The position numbers and the translations under genes were made by a program. From positions 21,773,501 to 21,837,500 of the forward strand of contig NC_061771.1 in NCBI RefSeq assembly GCF_022458985.1: 64,000 nt of DNA. Reading direction: 5' to 3'. The notes under the pieces were generated by a model. That model had not been told where the DNA came from, ran no database searches, and saw only the letters and a list, made by a program, of their open reading frames with translations. Source of the DNA: Mugil cephalus. Lineage: Eukaryota; Chordata; Actinopteri; Mugiliformes; Mugilidae. Each line of letters begins with the position of its first letter. The first letter of the stretch is position 1. Positions 12,611 through 25,000 of this stretch are shown here, piece after piece.

Positions 12611-14610
12611 TAAGGACAGTTTTTTTCTTAAAGTTACATCTGTATATGTGTAATGTTCAAGTACAGTTGCAGCAGTCACAGATTGGTCAGAAGAAAGGAT
12701 TGCAGGGTGTACGACGAATCCCTAAATTCAGTCTCCACTTCACTCTCTCTTTGTGTGTGTGTCTGCCTGCAGCAGCCGAGCGGAAAGTAAATGCTCTCAG
12801 AGGCAGCAGAAGGCTTTAAGCTCCACGGTTCATCGTCTGTCCGAGAACCTGAAGCAGCTTCAACAGGAGAACGTGGCGCTCAGAGAGGAGCTCAGCACTG
12901 ACAGCCCTGCTGGAGGAGTTAAAGGTCTTTACTCACGCGTCGCCACACCCCAATATTTTAATATAACCAACAATATTCCCATCCAGTTACTCTGCTCCTT
13001 ACAGGTTCTTTTTTTTTCCTTTTTCTGTTGCACGTAAGACTTGTTTAGGACACTTACAGTGTCGGTGAAAAGTCTGGACACATCTTTTCATTCAGTGCTT
13101 TTACTTTAGTTTTATTTTAGTCTCCTTTGTAGATAAAAGGCCACTTCACACAGGACTATTTTTACCTGGGGACCTCCGGTAATTTCTAATAACTGTGGAG
13201 GTCGTCTGCGAATCGGCCATGTCTGTAATTTGTAAATTACAGACTGACTCTGTCAGGTTCCTCTAATGACAAAACATTTATTTGTCAATTATTTTTCTTT
13301 ATCTGTCAATTTTTTATAGTTATTTGCTTGACAGTTTTTACTTAGACATAGCTAAACGCTAACATACTAAAATATGTTGGATTCTTGTTAATGTGTATTT
13401 AAAGACATTTAAAATTGTGGGGGAAAATTAAAAAAAAATATACAAAATGTCTAATCAACCAAAGATTTTGCAACCCCCCCTGCAGTACCTTCTCTGAGCC
13501 CATAGGGGTCGCCAATCCCCCTTTGAAGTCCTGTGCTATAGACTTTAAAATTGTATGTAATTTTCTAGTAAACAAAAAAGTGTGCAACTAAGCAGATATG
13601 TTTTATGTTTTTAGGTTCTTCAAAGATGCCAGCTTTTGCTTTGGTGACATTTTTGAACCCCTTTGTACCTTTAAACGGTGTAATGAAAGTCATAAACGAG
13701 TTCCTGTGATGCTTCCTTTAACAGTTTAGTACGAACGAAACAGCCCTTACAGTTTTAAAGTAGATGTTGAAATCTTGAAATGTATTTCCCAATGTGTTTC
13801 TACATATTGTTTGCATCAGATGGTCAATCCTTTCTTTAAACCTGTCAAACTCTGTCTCACTGGCATTACATCCATCAGAAAGGAATGAAAATGTATCCCA
13901 TCAAAGTTTTAGAGGAGTTCAAGGAATAATAAAATAACTGTTCATCACTTCACTATTAATATTTAATACTTGTTTTCAGTGGGGATGGATTACTGTAATA
14001 GAAATATTAGGGAAAATACGTGTAAGTGCAGATATCCTAGAAAACAATAACAGCAGCAAAAAATGTTGAAATATCTTTAGAAACAATACCTTAAATTTGT
14101 GGAACCCAGTGAGTGGACAGAAGTAAGAAGCAGTAAGATGTTCTTCACTGTGATGCTGATGGAGGTTTGTGCGTGATGATGTTTCCCAGGCTACAGGGAG
14201 TGGAGTAAACAGAGGCTGCTGAGGAGGCTGTTGGAGGTGGAGAAGGTGAGAGGAAGCTCGATGTTCATTTAAAACACGTGCAGTGGTCTGTGTCCACCGA
14301 GGCGCTGCATCACAGACGGACTCCTCTCTCGTCCTATCAGAGGCTGGAGGACGGCAGGAGACACGCCCACTCGGCAAAGAGCGGCGGCCGATTGGACCGG
14401 GAGGTCCAGGCCACGCTGGCGGAGATTCCGGGCGCTGCCATGGCAACAGAAGCACTGGTCTCCGTGGGAACGGTCACGGAGGAGGAGGGGGGAGGGGGGA
14501 GGAGCTTTCGGATTTGAGGGAACGCCTCAGCCAATTGGAAAAGGATAGGGCGGAGCTTCAGGAGAAGTTGTCAAGTAGAGAGTGAGTCAGCTGCTTTTTA
14601 TACTTTTATA

Positions 14611-14815
14611 CACTGATCGGCCACAACATTATGACCACTGACAGGAGAAGTGAATAGTATTGTGACAATACAATGTTCTGCTGGGAAATTTTTTGAACCT
14701 GGCTTTGGTGTGGATGCTACTTAGACATGTAGCACCCACCTAGATCAGACCAGATAACCCCCCACCCCATAGAAATGACACTCCTTGATGGCAGCAGGAC
14801 GAAGCCTGACACCGA
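14611..14815 (+). repeat. Degenerate Tc1-like repeat in iqce intron 14, copy 1
   Basis: It begins CACTGATCGGCCACAACATT after a TA dinucleotide and continues ATGACCACTGACAGG. It carries the same tail phrase (TAGCACCCACCTAGA, CACTCCTTGATGGCAGCAG) as the other members in this window. No transposase reading frame survives. Confidence 0.75.
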
Positions 14816-17064
14816 CACACGCCCAAAAAACGTTTTCTGCAGCTTTATCTTAAACCTTAAGTCACATTAATAATCTTAATTAATAATATAAAACTGAAAG
14901 AGAAAACAGTTTAAGGTGGTTTACTGGGAGTCTCACCTGTACAAGCTGCAAGTACAAAGCCACTGAGTTTGGATCTTGAAACTGAATTCATCTTTGGTGC
15001 GTTTGTTCTCAGTGATGAACTCAAACAGTCGAGGGCCGACAGAGAAGAACTGGAGAAAGAGACGGAGCGACGGAAAGCTGAAGAGGCAAAACAACAGGAG
15101 AAAGAGAGACAGCAACATAAGTATGTTTTTAATTGAGGAATCTGATGTCTGTTTGGTCCAACATGCCCGGACATGTGACTCCTCTGGCTGTCAAGTTAAA
15201 TATTTTGAATAGGGTCGGATATGCTTACCACCTAATGTGTGTTTCTTAACATATTTCTAAAATTGAATTAGTTCTCTGATATTTGTTTAGCTCAAAACCA
15301 AAGATGGATTCAGAAATCCTCACCTAAATAACTGCCAACTGTTCGAGGACGTCCGCTGCGGCTGCCAGCTGCGTTTTGTTTGCTCCGTGTGAATGTCCTT
15401 CGCTTCCCAGACAGGAGTTGGAGAAGCTGTGGAGAGGATTCGTGCTCTGGAGGAGGAACGAAGCAAACCTACACAGGCTGAGCTCACGTCTGGTTTTCTC
15501 CCGCCACGGCCGAGAGTCACGAGGACGCTCGGAGCAGAGCAGGTCCGGGGGAGGGAGAGGAGAGACACACTGGATGTAAAGGGAAGGAGGCGGAAGAAGA
15601 TGAGGACCTGGGTACGAACGCAGGGGAGAAAGAAAGAGAGAAAGCAGCGTCGGTCATTCAGACTAACTGGAAGGAGCACAGAAATAGGGTAAATAAATGT
15701 TCTAAACACGTATGTGTGGAGAAATATTGTTTATTAAATGTCCTGACGCTCCGTCATCTTTGTGCATTCTCTCTACAAAGGACATTGTGATGTTGCAGTC
15801 GGCGTTAAGAGGCCATCTACGCAGAGAGTCGCAGCTAAAGGACTTGCTGAAAGATGCTCACAATAAGGTTTAATCCTTATTATTATACACATCCCAACTG
15901 TGAGATCACTAGCCTGGATTGGGTCAGTCATATTAAAGGGGGTGACTATTTATGCAGCCAAAATATACTGACAAATATTCCATTTACAACATATATATAT
16001 ATAAGAGATTAATACTTTTTTTATAGCACTGCAGGTGCTGTTTTCTTTGCCCTTTTTGAACTGAGCTTTTTGTACCGTACGTGTGCTGTGTTTGCCCTGA
16101 ACAAAAGTACGCCGTCCTGCCTGTGTGTGGGGCTCCTGGGGGTCCACCACCTGTAAAAACACTGCGTACGAGAATATGATACAGTCAGAAGAGGCCACCG
16201 TGTTCTCTGCAGTGTTTGCAGGGAGGAGGAGATCATGAGGAGCAACACAGAGGCAGCGGTGGGTGGTTTAGATAAACGAGTTGCAGAGTGTTGATATATA
16301 TTTTTAGGCAGAGACAAAGACAAAAACCTCTGCTGACAAATAGACCTAGTCTACAGGTCAAGAGATGTCAGTGTCCATGTGCAGAAAATATTAGATGTGA
16401 CACAAAAAAGCAAGGTAATGGAGCAATGAAAATGTCTAGAAATAATAATAATAAAAAAGAAAACAATAATAATGAGCAGAAAGTAAAAAGCAAACAAAAT
16501 GCTGCTGGAAATTGTAAACATTTTTTACTATGAGCCAAATACTTCAGCAGTCCCATCGTGATTAGTTAAGGTCAGCAAATGACAAGCAAACGGAGTCTCA
16601 AGTGTGCGTTACCTTCCCATTTTTCCTCGTCTGCTCGCCTCATGCTATTGGAGGAAGTCGCTTCAAGTCCCTCCTTTCAGCACAACTGACTCCAGTAGTG
16701 GTTAACGCAAAGAAGCGAGACAGAAAGCAAGAACTGACAGAAATAACACACACAGGTATTAGCTTTTGTCAAGCTAAACAAAGCTAAAAAACAAAGTATG
16801 ACCGATTGAGATTTTCAAAATAAGTCGGCGTATGAAAAATACCTTATAACTTTCTTGATATTGCTAGTGTATTTTCCCCTATTTAAAAATGATATTTAAT
16901 CAGAAATGTGTGGCAAATTAATATATTGAGCTACACGTTTTTTATTGAGTAAAGAACAGTTTATCAAATTGTTTTGTTTTACTTTGAAGGAAATCTCATG
17001 TGGATTCCGGTGCCGCTCTGTTTTTTCCCCCGCTAGCTTGACGTAGCTAGGTAACAGCTGCCTG

Positions 17065-17077
17065 GTTGCTAGACGAC
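17065..17077. promoter_or_regulatory. RFX X-box in iqce copy 2 promoter
   Basis: The motif GTTGCTAGACGAC of copy 1 is kept unchanged here, although bases about 35-60 bp upstream differ between the copies (near 6655-6668 and 17022-17034). It lies about 330 bp upstream of the copy 2 ATG. Confidence 0.6.
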
Positions 17078-17394
17078 TCGCTCTGCAGATGTGAAAACAG
17101 AGATCTCTTCTCAGAAAGACAACAGCGCTTTTAACTGGATTCCAGGAAGATATGATTAACAGCCCTTATCACCAGGTGAACGGCTTTTACCTGAGCGAAC
17201 TGATAATGTTCCGGAGGAAAATTTTGGAGTTGTAGCATAGCTAGCGTCTCTATTGTTGCCCCATGTTTTTACTACTACTAAAAGCAAAGAGGGGCAGCCT
17301 GGAGTGAACGTTTTTTGACTCTGGAGTAAAATGAGCGGAGTAAACACGGAAAGAGTCCAGGTTTCCAACTTAACGTAACGTTTGCCTCCTAGCT

Positions 17395-18998
17395 ATGTTT
17401 AGCGCAGCTGCCAAGATGTCTGTGGAGGCGAGTGATGTTCAAACTGATGAAGACTGTGAGGAGCTGGTGAGTCCTTCTCTTCGCTTAGCTTAAACAAAAA
17501 AATCGTTAATTCGGTTTGTGCGTATCGAGCGTATCGATGCTTCCGATATAAGCGTGTGTTTTTTTTAGAATCGATCTTCACATCCAAATACCATTTCACA
17601 AGACATATTAATACTTTTATGAAACTGAATCTGTAATTAATCCTAGGAAAGTAAAAAAGCGTGAGAGAGAGGGAGTGCACACCTGGAAAATAAATGAGAA
17701 GACATCACAGTTCACATCACAGGCATATGGCATGTACAATGACCAAAAAGAGTGATATTGAAGTTAGAGTGACTGTAGATTCATTTTTGTTTGTTTCAGA
17801 TTTTCAGTTCACTTGTTGATTTGCACAGATCGTGTTTAATTGCTCTGTAAAAAAGAAAGAAAGAAGTATGATGTTTGGCAGCTTGTTTAATCTTTATTTT
17901 AAAATCGACCCTTGATTTTATCTGTCCCAAAATTGTGGGGAAAACAAACAGTGTTTATCACCTCATATCTAACTTGTTACTACAAAGTGTAAATTGAGCC
18001 AAATTTGATCCACATTTGATCCACCTAAAACATTTTCTATGATCCTTGCCAGGTGATATTTGACCCATAACACCACAGATGTCATTTTCTTTTTTGAAGA
18101 CTTTAATAATTTACTGAAATTGTGATTTTTTGTGTGTGTGTGTTTAAATAGCTGTTCTTGAGGATATCATGAAGACTTGTCCCCATAAAAACAAGAAACA
18201 TGTAATTTCTTACACATTGTAACTTGCAAATTAGTCAAAATTGACCCTAACACAATATAAAGGTGTTAGGTGCAAGCAAATACACCATCGCGACTGTCCT
18301 GCACTAAATCTTTGCTTCAGGACTTTTAATAATGTTCAGTTTATGTTGAAACAGCATGAGAAAGGTGCCTCTTCAACTGTCCGATCATTTAGTAGGATGT
18401 AGTTGTGGTGTCGTTAAACAGGGTGGAATTGAAGTGTTTTTGTTATTTAGCCGAGGCCACTGACTAAAATGGGGTCAAAATAATATAAACGTGTTTGTTC
18501 AGCACAATAAATTACAGTAGTAGCAGAAACCACAGCCTCCAACATGAAGACACAGTTGAATCAACAGCTCTGTTATTTCAAACTAATGCTGAATACCATA
18601 ACGTTCATGAAGCTAAGATTTAGTGCATGACGGCTGTATTTACACGTGTACCTAATCAACTGGCAAGTCAGTGTATATCTATATATATGTCGCTGATTCC
18701 TCCTCTGTCCATAGATTGAAGATGGTTTCTCTCTCTCTGCTGATGTCCCAGTAAAGGTAATCAAACTGACTGATGGTCCCAGTTTTCATTTTTGGCATCC
18801 TACATCTTGTCTTTTATTTTTCTGTGTGGAGTCAACGCTTTGCTGTCTATCCTCTGCTTTATCCACTGTCAGAGAACAAGGAGGAGAAAATCTGCTGGCA
18901 AGCCTCCTCATTCTCCGAGTAAGACCTGATTTACAGCTCTCTGGGAAAATATTTTCACACAGTTGAACAAAGTCTACGTTGCACATTCCATATTTATT

Positions 18999-19034
<36 letters not shown>

Positions 19035-22000
19035 GGTCTCCATATCTCTCCAGTCTGAATGTGAACCCCAGGAGAGGAGCCGTGGGGGCCGCCTGGAGAC
19101 TGCCTAGGGGCTCCCTCGGGGACACCAGAGGAGACACACCTGGGGAGACTGGCTCAGCTCGCCTCACGTCCCTCAGCAACGGCCACGGTAGGCGGCGTGA
19201 AAACACAACTGAAGCTCTCAGACCGTGTCTGTCCTCACATGAATGCACACTAAGTCAGTGCGCCTTTTGTTTTGTTTTTTTGTTTTTTTTTTAACGGCTT
19301 GCTGCTGTTGGAAATAAGTTGAGGCAAGTTGAAAGCACTGCAGCTTCTCCGTGGCTTCATCACTTCATTATAACTTAAAATGAATCATGTGCACTGCTAG
19401 TCACTGCCTCAGTGTGTTCTCAAAATGTGTTAAAAGCATGAGTCAGATGGCGTATTAAACTGTGTCTGCGCAGAGCTCTGTTCTTTTGTTCTCACCCACT
19501 GTGCAAATGTTTTATGGATAGTGGTATGTGCAGGAGTGATGCAGGGAAATGACCCCGACTGGAGGTGCAGTGTGGACATGTCATTCAGTAACATCAGTGT
19601 AAGATTAATCTGGTGGTCTGTGCTCTGGTCTGTGCTCGGGGATCTGAAGATCCTCTTGAGAATACAGGAACATTTTCAGAAACTTCCAATGTAACAGTTT
19701 ACATGGACACCAAATAGAACGATCCAATAGGTTGTACAGGATGCTTTTACATGCCCCAAAACATTAATCACGATGTAACTAATGCAAAGTAGTTCCTTCT
19801 GCTGCATTAAATGGGCCGGAAATATAACAGAAGAAGTTCATTAACAATTCATTTAGTAGAAGAAGATGATTGAGACGGAACCAGTTTTTCACTCTCACTG
19901 CCCACGTCAAAGACTTTTTATAAGAACTCGTTTTTCTACCTCCTCGTTCATGTCACTGACAAACTACACATGGTGCAAACATGCACAAAAATTGTGTATT
20001 TAGAAAGAAAACAACTGCCGTTTTCATGCTTATATCTTCCTATTGAACACATTATCAATGTTAACATTAACATATCTTTTATCAAAGGTTCACATCACCC
20101 ATCCTTCCAACTGAATGCATTTGTTCTGATTGTGGTGGTTACATGTTTTTATTCTGATTCTGATTTGGCTTCTATCTGGATCATTAGTAGCGAGTAGTGT
20201 ACGTGTAAACACACAGTTACTGGGACGGCTGGAGTCCTCGATCATTTTGATACCATGAGTTGCACCACGAAGTTGCACCACTCTTGACTCAGAATTTAAT
20301 TGAAACACAGTAATGTGTAAAATCCCAAAAAAATCATTTAAAAAAAAAATAAAAAATCACACAGAAGCACGAACAAGTCTTGATGTTTGGAGCCTTTCTC
20401 TCTCTCTCTCTCACTGTTTTCCAGATCTTTTCCAGACGCTCAGATCAGAGTGTGATGTTACGCCCGAGCTCCTCAAACAGAGCCCGAGCATGAGGAAATA
20501 CAAACATCTCCAGTCCGCGTGCAACGGTGAGAGGACGCGTCGCTGTCTCAGAATGAGAAATGAAGCGAAGTAGAGAGTGAAGGTTTTTTTTTAAGGGTAG
20601 AATACGAGTGATTTTTCTTGAACATGTGTTTTATGTCCCTACGGTTGCAGGTTTTGCTTTAGGTACAGGGGACAACAGGGACAAGGAGGACATGCATGAT
20701 GAGATCATTCGCCTTAAGAAGGTAAAGAGTAAAGATAATTCAGAACACATTAGATAACGCACTGTGCATCAGTGTGATGTCAGTAGAAGCAACGTGGGAG
20801 GTTCTTCCTTTACAATCGAGATTGACGTCATGTAAAAAGATGTGTACGCCGATCAGCCACAACATTAAGACCACTGACAGGGGAAGTGAATAACATTGAC
20901 CATCTTGTGATAATTCAACATTCTTCTGGGAGTGGACCTGGTATTCAGGTGGATGTTACTTCGACATGTAGCACCCACCTAGACCAGACCAGACCAGACC
21001 AGATCAGACCAGACCAGACACCCCCACCCCATAGGAATGACACTCCTTGAAGGATGCAGCCTGTAACACACTGTAACAGTGGCCTTCAGTTAGACCATTA
21101 TGTCCTTTTATTACACTATAAAAGCTCCATTCTGCCGTGTTTTTTATTTTCATCAGACACATTCAGGATTTTCGTTTGCTCTCTTTCACATGTCGACCTT
21201 GATGATTCTCTGCAGAGCCTCCAGGCACATAAGTCCGACAACCAGCAAATGAAAGCAAAACTGCGGCGGCTGGAGGAGGATAACGCTAAAAGAGAGAAAC
21301 AGATAGAGGAGCTGTTGGATCCCACCAAGGTAAGATGACAGAATCATTTTTTTATTTTTTTTTCTCACAGTCACTAGAACATCATGAACTGTGTTACGTT
21401 TTTCCACAGGGCTCCGAATACACTCGCAGTTTGGTTGACAAGAAAAGAGAAGGGAGTGTGGTGAGTGTGTCCGCTGTGTAGGTGAACATTACGAGACATT
21501 ATTTTCTGGATGAACATCTTAATGAGACGATTCTGTCCGTTAAGGTTCTCAACGGGCTGAAACAGAGAATCCTGAAGCTGGAGCAGCAGTGTAGAGAGAA
21601 AGAAAATGCCTTAAGGTAAAGAAGTCCCTTCAACTTTAAGTAAGTCCAGTGAAATGGCTCGTGTGTGAAGCAGCATCGTCGAGGTTATTCCCTTTTTATT
21701 TCTTCAGTAAACTACAAAGTGAGCTGAGGACCACCAACCTGGAGGAGCTGAAGATCACAGTAGAAACCTACTTTGACGAGGTAACGTCGCTGCCGGCGTC
21801 TGTGTTCTCTGCTGCGCAAAACATCCTCGTTTCAAAACAAGGCAGTGGTCCTACTAACCTATGGACTTGGCTAGTGAAAATATAACGCTAATATTCCTGT
21901 TTACATGCAGTTAAGTTTGCCTCAGCCTTTCAAACGCAGCCTCCACTTTTATTATTCCTTGAGCTGTTGCGCCTCCCCCCCCCCCCCCCCCCCCGCTGAG

Positions 22001-25000
22001 ATTCATACGTCTAATGTGCTGTATGAGCTTGGAAGTCAGCCCGACTTCCCTGGGCCACAAAATTTTTGCTCTGTTGGGAACTGATTATGCTCTGGCAAGG
22101 ATCTGCTGGGACAATTCAATAGTTTGGGCCGTCTTTATGCGGTGATGGACAGAAAGTAGCAGCGATGTACTCGTACATGTAATCTGAGCACCGTGAATTT
22201 GAATTTGTTTACAACAAAATGACTGATTTGTTGAAGGACTATGTAATTGCATGAGGTTTTTTTTGTTGTTGTTGTTTCTCTGTATTGATTGAAATATCCC
22301 AGTGCCGTGATACTAGACTCATATTCTTCTCATTATTACAATGAATAATATAATATATTGTGAATTTCTCATAGTGATTAATAAAGTATCCATCTATATA
22401 TCTATAAAGTTGATTTGTGTGTCTTTCAGATCCAGAGACTGAGGATGCTTCTAGAAGCTGCAGAGAAAAGGTGTGAACAACTAAAATCATGTATGACCTA
22501 TTCTGGGTCCTACATCTATAAAAACAGCAGAATTACTGTAGAATTGTTGAAGTTAACATGTAAGGACTAGAGATCTAACCGATATATCGGCCGTCTGATA
22601 TATCGGGCGACATTTCCGTTTTCAACTGGCCCCTTTTCTTTTATTTCTTTTTTCTTTATTTAAAAAAAACAAACACCCAGATCTATTTACTTTATCACTC
22701 AGCACCAACACATTACAGTCATTAGCAGCAGTCCTAACTTTTACTGTTGTTGTTTAATGGGAGTTTGCTAGCTGATTTTTTTTTCTCTCCACTGTCCACA
22801 GTTTAGACTGAAGCTGTTGCATTGTTGTTAAGCTTTAGTGTCATTTGTTACCAATGTGTCATTTTTTATCATGTAAATTGAGGGAGAAAAAGCAGCATCG
22901 ACTCCAAATATGAACGTATTAGCCATCAGCCAATGCTGATGTAAAAAAAAAATATATATCGGCCATAAAAAATCCATAGCGGTCAATCTTTAATAAGGAC
23001 AGTTTTTTTCTTAAAGTTACATCTGTATATGTGTAATGTTCAAGTACAGTTGCAGCAGTCACAAATTGGTCAGAAGAAAGGATTGCAGGGTGTACGACGA
23101 ATCCCTAAATTCAGTCTCCACTTCACTCTCTCTTTGTGTGTGTGTCTGCCTGCAGCAGCCGAGCGGAAAGTAAATGCTCTCAGAGGCAGCAGAAGGCTTT
23201 AAGCTCCACGGTTCATCGTCTGTCCGAGAACCTGAAGCAGCTTCAACAGGAGAACGTGGCGCTCAGAGAGGAGCTCAGCACTGACAGCCCTGCTGGAGGA
23301 GTTAAAGGTCTTTACTCACGCGTCGCCACACCCCAATATTTTAATATAACCAACAATATTCCCATCCAATTACTCTGCTCCTTACAGGTTATTTTTTCCC
23401 TTTTTCTGTTGCACGTAAGACTTGTTTGGGACACGTACAGTGTCGGTGAAAAGTCTGGACACATCTTTTCATTCAGTGGTTTTACTTTAGTTTTATTTTA
23501 GTCTCCTTTGTAGATAAAAGGCCACTTCACACAGGACTATTTTTACCTGGGGACCTCCCGTAATTTCTAATAACTGTGGAGGTCGTCTGCGAATCGGCCA
23601 TGTCTGTAATTTGTAAATTACAGACTGACTCTGTCAGGTTCCTCTAATGACAAAACATTTATTTGTCAATTATTTTTTTTATCTGTCAATTTTTTATAGT
23701 TATTTGCTTGACAGTTTTTACTTAGACATAGCTAAACGCTAACATACTAAAATATGTTGGATTCTTGTTAAAGTGTATTTAAAGAGATTAAAAATTGTGG
23801 GGGAAAATTAAAAAAAAATATACAAAATGTCTAATCAACCAAAGATTTTGCAACCCCCCCTGCAGTACCTTCTCTGAGCCCCTAGGGGTCACCAACCCCC
23901 CTTTGAAGTCCTGTGCTATAGACTTTAAAATTGTATGTAATTATCTAGTAAACAAAAAAGTGTGCAACTAAGCAGATATGTTTTATGTTTTTAGGATCTT
24001 CAAAGATGCCAGCTTTTGCTTTAGTGACATTTTTGAACCCCTTTGTACCTTTAAACGGTGTAATGAAAGTCATACACGAGTTCCTGTGATGCTTCCTTTA
24101 ACAGTTTAGTACGAACGAAACAGCCCTTTCAGTTCTTGAAATGTATTTCACAATGTGTTTTTACATATTGTTTAACATCAGATGGTCAATCCTTCCTTTA
24201 AACCTGTCAAACTCTGTTGGGAATCACACTGACATTACATCCATCAGAAATGAATGAAAATGTATCCCATCAAAGTTTTAGAGGAGTTCAAGGAATAATA
24301 CAATAACTGTTCATCACTTCTCTATGAATATTTAATACTTGTTTTCCGTGTGGATGGATCACTGGAATAGAAATATTAGGGAAAATACGTGTAAGTGCAG
24401 ATATTCTAGTAACAGCAGTAAAAACTGTTAACATATCTTTAGAAACAATACCTTAAATTTGTGAAACCTAGTGAGTGGACAGAAGTAAGAAGCAGTAAGA
24501 TGTTCTTCTGTGCGTGATGATGTTTCCCAGGCTACAGGGAGTGGAGTAAACAGAGGCTGCTTAGGAGGCTGCTGGAGGTGGAGAAGGTGAGAGGAAGCTC
24601 GATGTTCATTTAAAACACGTGCAGTGGTCTGTGTCCACCGAGGCGCTGCATCACAGACGGACTCCTCTCTCGTCCTATCAGAGGCTGGAGGACGGCAGGA
24701 GACACGCCCACTCGGCAAAGAGCGGCGGCCGATTGGACCGGGAGGTCCAGGCCACGCTGGCGGAGATTCCGGGCGCTGCCATGGCAACAGAAGCACTGGT
24801 CTCCGTGGGAACGGTCACGGAGGAGGAGGAGGGGGAGGGGGAGGAGCTTTCGGATTTGAGGGAACGCCTCAGCCAATTGGAAAAGGATAGGGCGGAGCTT
24901 CAGGAGAAGTTGTCAAGTAGAGAGTGAGTCAGCTGCTTTTTATACTTTTATACACTGATCGGCCACAACATTATGACCACTGACAGGAGAAGTGAATAGT

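Larger units (their letters stand above)
7029..15867 (+). pseudogene. iqce: iqce copy 1: exons 1-17 only, frame-broken, lacks last four exons
   Basis: Exons by homology and GT-AG sites: 7029-7100, 8358-8398, 8514-8559, 8677-8829, 10048-10149, 10274-10344, 10827-10940, 11020-11070, 11155-11225, 11319-11390, 12046-12086, 12773-12924, 14190-14245, 14341-14581, 15013-15120, 15411-15688, 15781-15867. Against copy 2 there is a 1-base loss in exon 2 (giving an in-frame TAA), a 1-base loss in exon 10 (CTGGAGAGCTGA, stop), a 1-base loss in the G-rich run of exon 14, and in exon 16 a 1-base loss (GTGGAGAGG) plus a 2-base gain (GGTTTTCTC). Exon 4, in contrast, is in frame here (CAG|GGTCTCC) and broken in copy 2. 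The fourth part of the gene, exons 18-21, was not duplicated. It is either a decaying truncated duplicate or an assembly copy with uncorrected indels; splice sites and promoter are all kept. Confidence 0.8.
5530..15895 (+). repeat. Tandem duplication unit 1 (10,366 bp, 5' part of iqce)
   Basis: From AACTGTGAGATCACTAGCC at 5530 the sequence repeats almost base for base from 15896, a constant offset of about 10.37 kb that drifts only through small indels. The unit carries about 1.5 kb of iqce 5' flank, exons 1-17 and all their introns with the same repeats. Visible differences run at about one per hundred bases, denser in introns around 7400-8350, 10600-10660 and 13700-14150. Confidence 0.95.
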
